A stretch of 64,000 nt of DNA from GCA-016699835 sp964543905 (lineage in GTDB: Bacteria > Planctomycetota > Phycisphaerae > Phycisphaerales > UBA1924): NCBI GenBank assembly GCA_964543905.1, contig CAZIZO010000012.1, forward strand, positions 40,841 to 104,840, written 5' to 3'. This document shows positions 60,226 through 64,000 of the stretch, piece after piece. The first letter of the stretch is position 1, and each line of letters begins with the position of its first letter. The translations under genes and the position numbers were made by a program. The notes under the pieces were generated by a model, which saw nothing but the letters and a program-made list of their open reading frames with translations, was not told the origin of the DNA and searched no databases.

Positions 60226-60741
60226 ATGCCCCACCATTCCCCGACATCTCGACGCGCCCTCGCCCTCCTCGCCCTCGCCCTCCCGCTTCTTGCCCTTCCG
60301 GCCTGCGTCACCGAAAACCCGCGTCACCGCGACATCCCCGCCCCGCCCCAGGCCGCGCGCCCCTCCCGCCTCGTCCTCTCCGTCGGCCGCTTCCTCGAAG
60401 ATTCCGATTCCAACGGCTACGGCGACCTCATGACCGTCTCCGTCTACCTCTTCGACGAACGATACCCGCACGCCCCGGTCACCACCCCAGGCTCCATCGA
60501 GTTCGTCCTCCGCTCCCCCGCCGGTAAAGACCTCCGCACCTGGACCTTCTCCGACACGCAAACCAGGGCCGCGCTGACCAACCTCCCCGCCGGACCCGGC
60601 TACACCTTCCGCCTCAGCCTCCGCGACCACGGCAGCGACCAACTCCCAGGCATGACCGCCGAACTCTTCGCCATCTTCAAAGCGCCCGCCGGCGAGAACG
60701 TCCAATCCAACGTTCCCGTCCGCGTCGGCAAATCCATGTGA
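60226..60741 (+). CDS. Lipoprotein downstream of the secretin
   Basis: A 171-residue exported lipoprotein with lipobox LPAC at about residues 24-27. The remainder is a single beta-rich domain (DSNGYGDLMTVSVYLFDERY, IEFVLRSPAGKDLRTWTF). I do not recognise a family. Its place 56 nt after the giant secretin suggests a pilotin or accessory role, but this is inference from position. ATG at 60226; GTG 60184 is upstream in frame. Confidence 0.65.
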   Translation: MPHHSPTSRRALALLALALPLLALPACVTENPRHRDIPAPPQAARPSRLVLSVGRFLEDSDSNGYGDLMTVSVYLFDERYPHAPVTTPGSIEFVLRSPAGKDLRTWTFSDTQTRAALTNLPAGPGYTFRLSLRDHGSDQLPGMTAELFAIFKAPAGENVQSNVPVRVGKSM

Positions 60742-60767
60742 ACCCCGCGGCAACACGCGGTGTCCTC

Positions 60768-61313
60768 TCACCCGTCCCGCGCCGACCACCACGCCAGCGC
60801 CCGCCGCTCCGCCGCTCGAACCCACGCCGATTTCGCCTCCGAATACGCGTGCGAATCCTCCGGGTGCAAGTCCCGACATCGCCGCTTCTCCGCCTCATAC
60901 GCCCGCGCCTCGTCCACATGCGCCCGCATGTAGTCCCGAAACGCCAGGTGCCGTTCGATGTGCGGGTCCCCCGCCGCGAACACGTGCGCCTGCACCTCGC
61001 GCCGTCCGTGCAAAGCGCTGTTGATCGTGCAATACCGCCGCCGATCGATCCCGCGCTCTCCCCACACCCGATACCCCAACCCTTCCACCGCACCTTGCTT
61101 TCGATCAAACTCCGCAAGCCCCACCACCACCGGCATCAAGTCCACGATCGGCTTCGCCTCAATCCCCGGGATCGCCGTTGACCCGATGTGATGCACCTCC
61201 ACCAGCACCGCCCCAAGCACGCCGCGCAACCGTTCGCCCTCCGCCCGCGCCCGCACCGCCCAACTCGGATCATGTGGAACCAGCCGCACCTCAAACGCAC
61301 GCGGTTCAAGCAT
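60768..61313 (-). CDS. GrpB family protein (UPF0157)
   Basis: A 181-residue GrpB-family protein, a nucleotidyltransferase-like fold of unknown cellular role. Signatures are LVPHDPSW, VEVHHIGSTAIPGIEAKPIVDLM and VWGERGIDRRRYCTIN; the C-terminal part is Arg/Glu helical. Length is typical. ATG at 61313 follows a TAGAGT box by 6 nt. Confidence 0.88.
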   Translation of the reverse strand: MLEPRAFEVRLVPHDPSWAVRARAEGERLRGVLGAVLVEVHHIGSTAIPGIEAKPIVDLMPVVVGLAEFDRKQGAVEGLGYRVWGERGIDRRRYCTINSALHGRREVQAHVFAAGDPHIERHLAFRDYMRAHVDEARAYEAEKRRCRDLHPEDSHAYSEAKSAWVRAAERRALAWWSARDG

Positions 61314-61319
61314 GTCGAG

Positions 61320-61325
61320 ACTCTA
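61320..61325 (-). promoter_or_regulatory. -10 box, probable leaderless promoter of the GrpB-family gene
   Basis: TAGAGT on the minus strand, 6 nt before the ATG at 61313. Confidence 0.35.
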
Positions 61326-61429
61326 TCCCCACACCCGCCTCGTTCCTCAGGCCACGCCACGCCCGATCCAACCTCACCCCGCCCCAAGGTTTCCACCCCG
61401 GCGCGAAGGCTCCTCCTTCGATCCCGGGG

Positions 61430-61435
61430 TACCCT
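61430..61435 (+). promoter_or_regulatory. -10 box, probable leaderless promoter of the methylase stub
   Basis: TACCCT, 5 nt before the ATG at 61441. Confidence 0.35.
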
Positions 61436-61440
61436 CCTCC

Positions 61441-61629
61441 ATGCCCTTGCCCAAGGCTCAAACCACCACCTCACCCAAACGAGCCCTCAAGACGCTCCGG
61501 AACTCCATCCTCCTCGCCGACGCCCTTGACGCTCTTCCCACTCTCCCCGAAGCCTCCATCGACCTCACCGTCTTCAGCCCTCCGTACGACGGCATCCGCG
61601 ACTACGGTGCTCTGCCCCCCGAAACATGA
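61441..61629 (+). pseudogene. DNA methyltransferase, N-terminal stub interrupted by an IS fragment
   Basis: Only 62 residues remain. NSILLADALDALPTLPEASI followed by DLTVFSPPYDGIRDYG is the start of a site-specific DNA methyltransferase of the beta type: catalytic motif IV SPPY at about residue 49 near the N-terminus. The frame ends at TGA 61627-61629, which is the first base triplet of the IS3-type left end. The rest of the enzyme, including the SAM motif, is absent to the right. It is therefore non-functional as a methylase. Confidence 0.78.
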
Positions 61630-61845
61630 TCCAGAGCCTATGAGAGTCCCGAGGGCCGCCGGTTGCGGCCAGGAGACTCTTGAAGATGAAACGGACGAGA
61701 CATTCGGTGGAACAGATCGTGACCAATCTGCGTGAGGCGGAGGCGATGCTGGCGGCGGGTCGGACCGTCGCGCAGGTGGTGCAGGCCCTGGGCGTCAGCG
61801 AGCCGACGTTCAACCATTGGCGGAACCAGTACGGCGGCATCAAGG
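61627..61845 (+). mobile_element. Fragment of an IS3-family insertion sequence (left end and part of orfA)
   Basis: The left end starts TGATCCAGAGCCTATGAGAG at 61627 and reaches an orfA start with AGGAGA at 61671-61676. Homology to IS3-type orfA stops near 61845, and no orfB, right end or second copy follows, so a deletion removed most of the element together with the methylase body. The right boundary is approximate. Confidence 0.75.
61686..61845 (+). pseudogene. IS3-family transposase OrfA, truncated
   Basis: MKRTRHSVEQIVTNLREAEA and TVAQVVQALGVSEPTFNHWR show the helix-turn-helix of IS3/IS911-type OrfA. Usual OrfA continues through YGGMK into a leucine zipper; here it breaks after QYGGIK and enters unrelated sequence (the open frame runs to 61919). 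Confidence 0.78.
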
Positions 61846-61857
61846 TGGGAGGACAGC

Positions 61858-62823
61858 GTGAGTCAATCGCTTCTGAACTCGTCTTCTGTCCTCACGGGAC
61901 CTTGGCATCGCACGCTTGAGTCCATCGTATCGTCGGCAAAGTCACGACTGACCCTATGTGCTCCATATATCTCCGAACACGGGGCCAATGTGGTACGCAA
62001 CGCACGACGCACTGCACCCAAGACCAACTGTGCCGTGCTTCTGCTCACAGACCTTTCGCCTCTGGCGGTGTGCGCAGGCGCGACCGACCCGTGCGCGATC
62101 GCGTCGCTGAGCCAAGCCTTGCCCAATGTCCGAATGGTCCATCTCCCCCGTCTGCACGCCAAGGTGTACGCGGCGGACGGCACAATCGCCGTGGTTACAT
62201 CGGGCAATCTGACCGAAGGCGGGCTGCATGTGAATCACGAGTGCGGACTGCTGGTTGACAACCAAGACATGGTGCGCACGATCGAAGCGGAGATTGCCGC
62301 ATACGCCTCGCTTGGAGGCGTCGTCGACAGTCATACGCTCGATCGCGTATGCGAGCTCGCCGCCGATGCACGAGCAGCTTATCAAGCCCAAACCGCTTCG
62401 GCCTCGCGAGAATCAACTCGGCGGCTTCGTGCGGTGCTTCAAGCATCGTCGGACACACTCGTCCGCGCACGACTGTCGGAAGGGCCGATCCATACTGTGT
62501 TCGCGAGGACGATCGAGTATCTGTTGCGTCGGCATGGGTCGCTCACGACCGAGCAGATGCACCCGATCATCCACCACCTCCACCCCGACCTCTGCGATGA
62601 CACCATCGACCGCGTCATCGACGGCAAGCGCTTCGGCAAGAAATGGAAGCACGCCGTTCGCACCGCCCAGCAGCAGTTGAAGAAGCGCGGCACCATCGCG
62701 CTCGTCAACGGCGCATGGACGCTGGTTACGGAACCGACGCCAATCACCCTCGCCGTGCGCCAGTCTCGTCCTCCCCATCCCTCACCCCGCGGAGCGGGTC
62801 CCACACCCACCGCTCCTCGATGA
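61858..62823 (+). CDS. PLD-family nuclease with Mrr-like C-terminal domain (restriction-type)
   Basis: A 321-residue protein. Its phospholipase-D-like domain has an HKD-type half-site HAKVYAADGTIAVVTSGNLTEGG with His100 and Lys102, as in the BfiI-type restriction nucleases that act as dimers. The C-terminal 90 residues hold a winged-helix segment (FGKKWKHAVRTAQQQLKKRG) resembling the Mrr_N domain of restriction enzymes. The start is GTG 61858, set by GGAGG 5 nt upstream; the longer open frame from 61732 is IS-derived. It sits right after the methylase stub, so it was probably the nuclease of a restriction-modification pair that has now lost its methylase. Confidence 0.75.
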   Translation: MSQSLLNSSSVLTGPWHRTLESIVSSAKSRLTLCAPYISEHGANVVRNARRTAPKTNCAVLLLTDLSPLAVCAGATDPCAIASLSQALPNVRMVHLPRLHAKVYAADGTIAVVTSGNLTEGGLHVNHECGLLVDNQDMVRTIEAEIAAYASLGGVVDSHTLDRVCELAADARAAYQAQTASASRESTRRLRAVLQASSDTLVRARLSEGPIHTVFARTIEYLLRRHGSLTTEQMHPIIHHLHPDLCDDTIDRVIDGKRFGKKWKHAVRTAQQQLKKRGTIALVNGAWTLVTEPTPITLAVRQSRPPHPSPRGAGPTPTAPR

Positions 62824-63615
62824 CATCCCATCCCCTCAGGCTCGCGCAAACGCTGGAGTCCGCGATTCGCTCCGCCTCAGCAGCAATCCGACCCTGGCAA
62901 CTTCACCGCCTGCCGCACCCCACTCGCGAGGAGTTCTTCATCGAACAACGCGGCTCCCTTCCTCATCGTCGACTGGTTCGTCGGCTCAGTCATGTGGACG
63001 GTACGGACGCCCTTCGTCATCGACCCGATCGGCGGCATGGACATGAGCGATGTCCCCGCATCGATCGCGACCTTGATAGACCTTGTCATGCAATGCATGC
63101 TCAGGGACCAACCCACACGCTCACCCTCCGGGCCCGCCAAGCCGTAGCACGGCGAGATTGACCGCACGGCCTTGCGCACGCCGGATGGATCGCGCAGCGG
63201 GCATGTGATCATCTCACCCAAGCGACGCCTGATCTCTCGTCTCCAACCCGGCCCGCCGCCCGACATCGCGGCAATGTCCGCACGCAAGGACCCCTCGCCG
63301 ACCTCCTTGGAGAAGTGCGGATTTCCGCCCGAATGCCGCCGAACAGGCGATGTGCCGCTCGCTCTCGGGCGAGATGCCGACGCACTCGCTGGGCCTTGCA
63401 CGCCCCCCACCTTCGGCGTGCGTTGGCGCGCCTGGTCGCCGCCCCTTGCTCCGGGCTGCATCGCTCGTTGGCACGTTGGCTTACCCATGGCGTTCCTGCG
63501 CTAATCGAGATGGGACCGCCAGAGGGCCGAGGACCGCCGAGAGGCCAAAGTCGACCGCACGACGACGCTCCTCACGAGTGGCGGGACGTGGGGTGTGCCA
63601 TGCCGATGGCGGATG
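62824..63615. other. Gene-poor stretch between the nuclease and the 16S terminator
   Basis: I see no gene I can support. Two open frames exist (for example 63172-63504, and a frame ending at 63147) but without ribosome site, family motif or coding-like continuity. The frame at 62992-63147 contains WTVRTPFVIDPIGGMDMSDV, which looks protein-like and may be a decayed gene end. No rRNA, tRNA or IS end was recognised. Confidence 0.5.
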
Positions 63616-63650
63616 CAAAAACACAACCGGCCTCCGTTTCGGGAGGCCGG
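63616..63650 (-). terminator. Terminator downstream of the 16S rRNA gene
   Basis: A 9-bp stem (CCGGCCTCC / GGAGGCCGG) with a 6-nt loop, followed on the minus strand by TTGTGTTTTT. It lies about 170-200 nt beyond the 16S 3' end, with no tRNA or 23S between. Confidence 0.82.
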
Positions 63651-63803
63651 CATGCTCGATGAATCGAGATATACAAGAAAACAGTTGGGACCGCACCGGA
63701 TCGGATTGCTCCGAACCGACTCGCCGGGATGGGCGAACGACAATGTGTTGACAACCGACTGCGGATTGCTCCGCGGAGTGCGTCTGACGACGACTCGCAT
63801 CGG

Positions 63804-64000
<197 letters not shown>

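Noticed and set aside
61732..61857. N-terminal extension of the PLD nuclease
   Set aside because: The frame is IS3 orfA sequence read in another frame; a GGAGG site sets the start at 61858.
63172..63504. Protein gene between the nuclease and 16S
   Set aside because: No ribosome site, no recognisable domain, Pro/Arg-rich composition, and position next to the rRNA terminator make it unlikely.

Overview
The window looks like a chromosome segment of a GC-rich (roughly two-thirds G+C by eye) planctomycete, most likely of the Phycisphaerae. Evidence: two secreted proteins end in the tandem Asp/Gly-rich 'GC-type dockerin' anchor common in that class; a MqnD-like protein suggests futalosine-type menaquinone synthesis; the partial 16S rRNA at the right edge has planctomycete-like 3' sequence and ends at its own terminator with no tRNA or 23S gene behind it, as in planctomycetes with unlinked rRNA genes. 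The taxon is an inference.

Layout. 0.1-9.7 kb: metabolic and transport genes (2-oxo acid dehydrogenase E2, MqnD-like, AbgT-like transporter, orphan sugar permease, TIM-barrel epimerase and Gfo/Idh/MocA oxidoreductase), a dockerin-anchored secreted protein and a peptidase-like lipoprotein. 9.8-13.7 kb: valyl-tRNA synthetase whose reading frame contains, in frame, a REP-associated tyrosine transposase (RAYT) domain flanked by REP palindromes. 13.8-26 kb: TPR protein, GT2 plus lipid-A-N domain pair, two unknowns, comB, metF, apaG, a second dockerin protein, UMF1 transporter, trpB and a HEAT-like protein. 26-29.6 kb: coiled-coil lipoprotein and a secreted protein with a CX4CH motif. 29.6-37.2 kb: a compact minus-strand chemotaxis operon cheB-cheW-cheR-cheA-cheX-cheY-fapA, with tRNA-Leu upstream. 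37.7-41.1 kb: unknown gene, GT4 and GT9 glycosyltransferases, small membrane protein. 41.3-60.2 kb: a type II secretion/type IV pilus-like cluster, gspF-G-H-I-J-K, a PilM/N-like protein, a PilO/P-like protein, and a 3,592-residue secretin carrying about 37 N-domain repeats. No GspE ATPase is in the window. 60.2-64 kb: lipoprotein, GrpB-family protein, a broken restriction-modification locus (DNA methylase stub cut by an IS3-family fragment, followed by a PLD-type nuclease with an Mrr-like tail), a gene-poor stretch, and the 16S 3' end.

Two observations stand out: the giant secretin and the RAYT inside valS. A third, spread over the window, is a recurring TANNNT -10 box 5-8 nt upstream of start codons that lack a Shine-Dalgarno sequence, which suggests many leaderless transcripts. 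Starts were chosen by eye from Shine-Dalgarno sites, leaderless -10 boxes and signal peptides; all family assignments are from motif recognition, without database searches.
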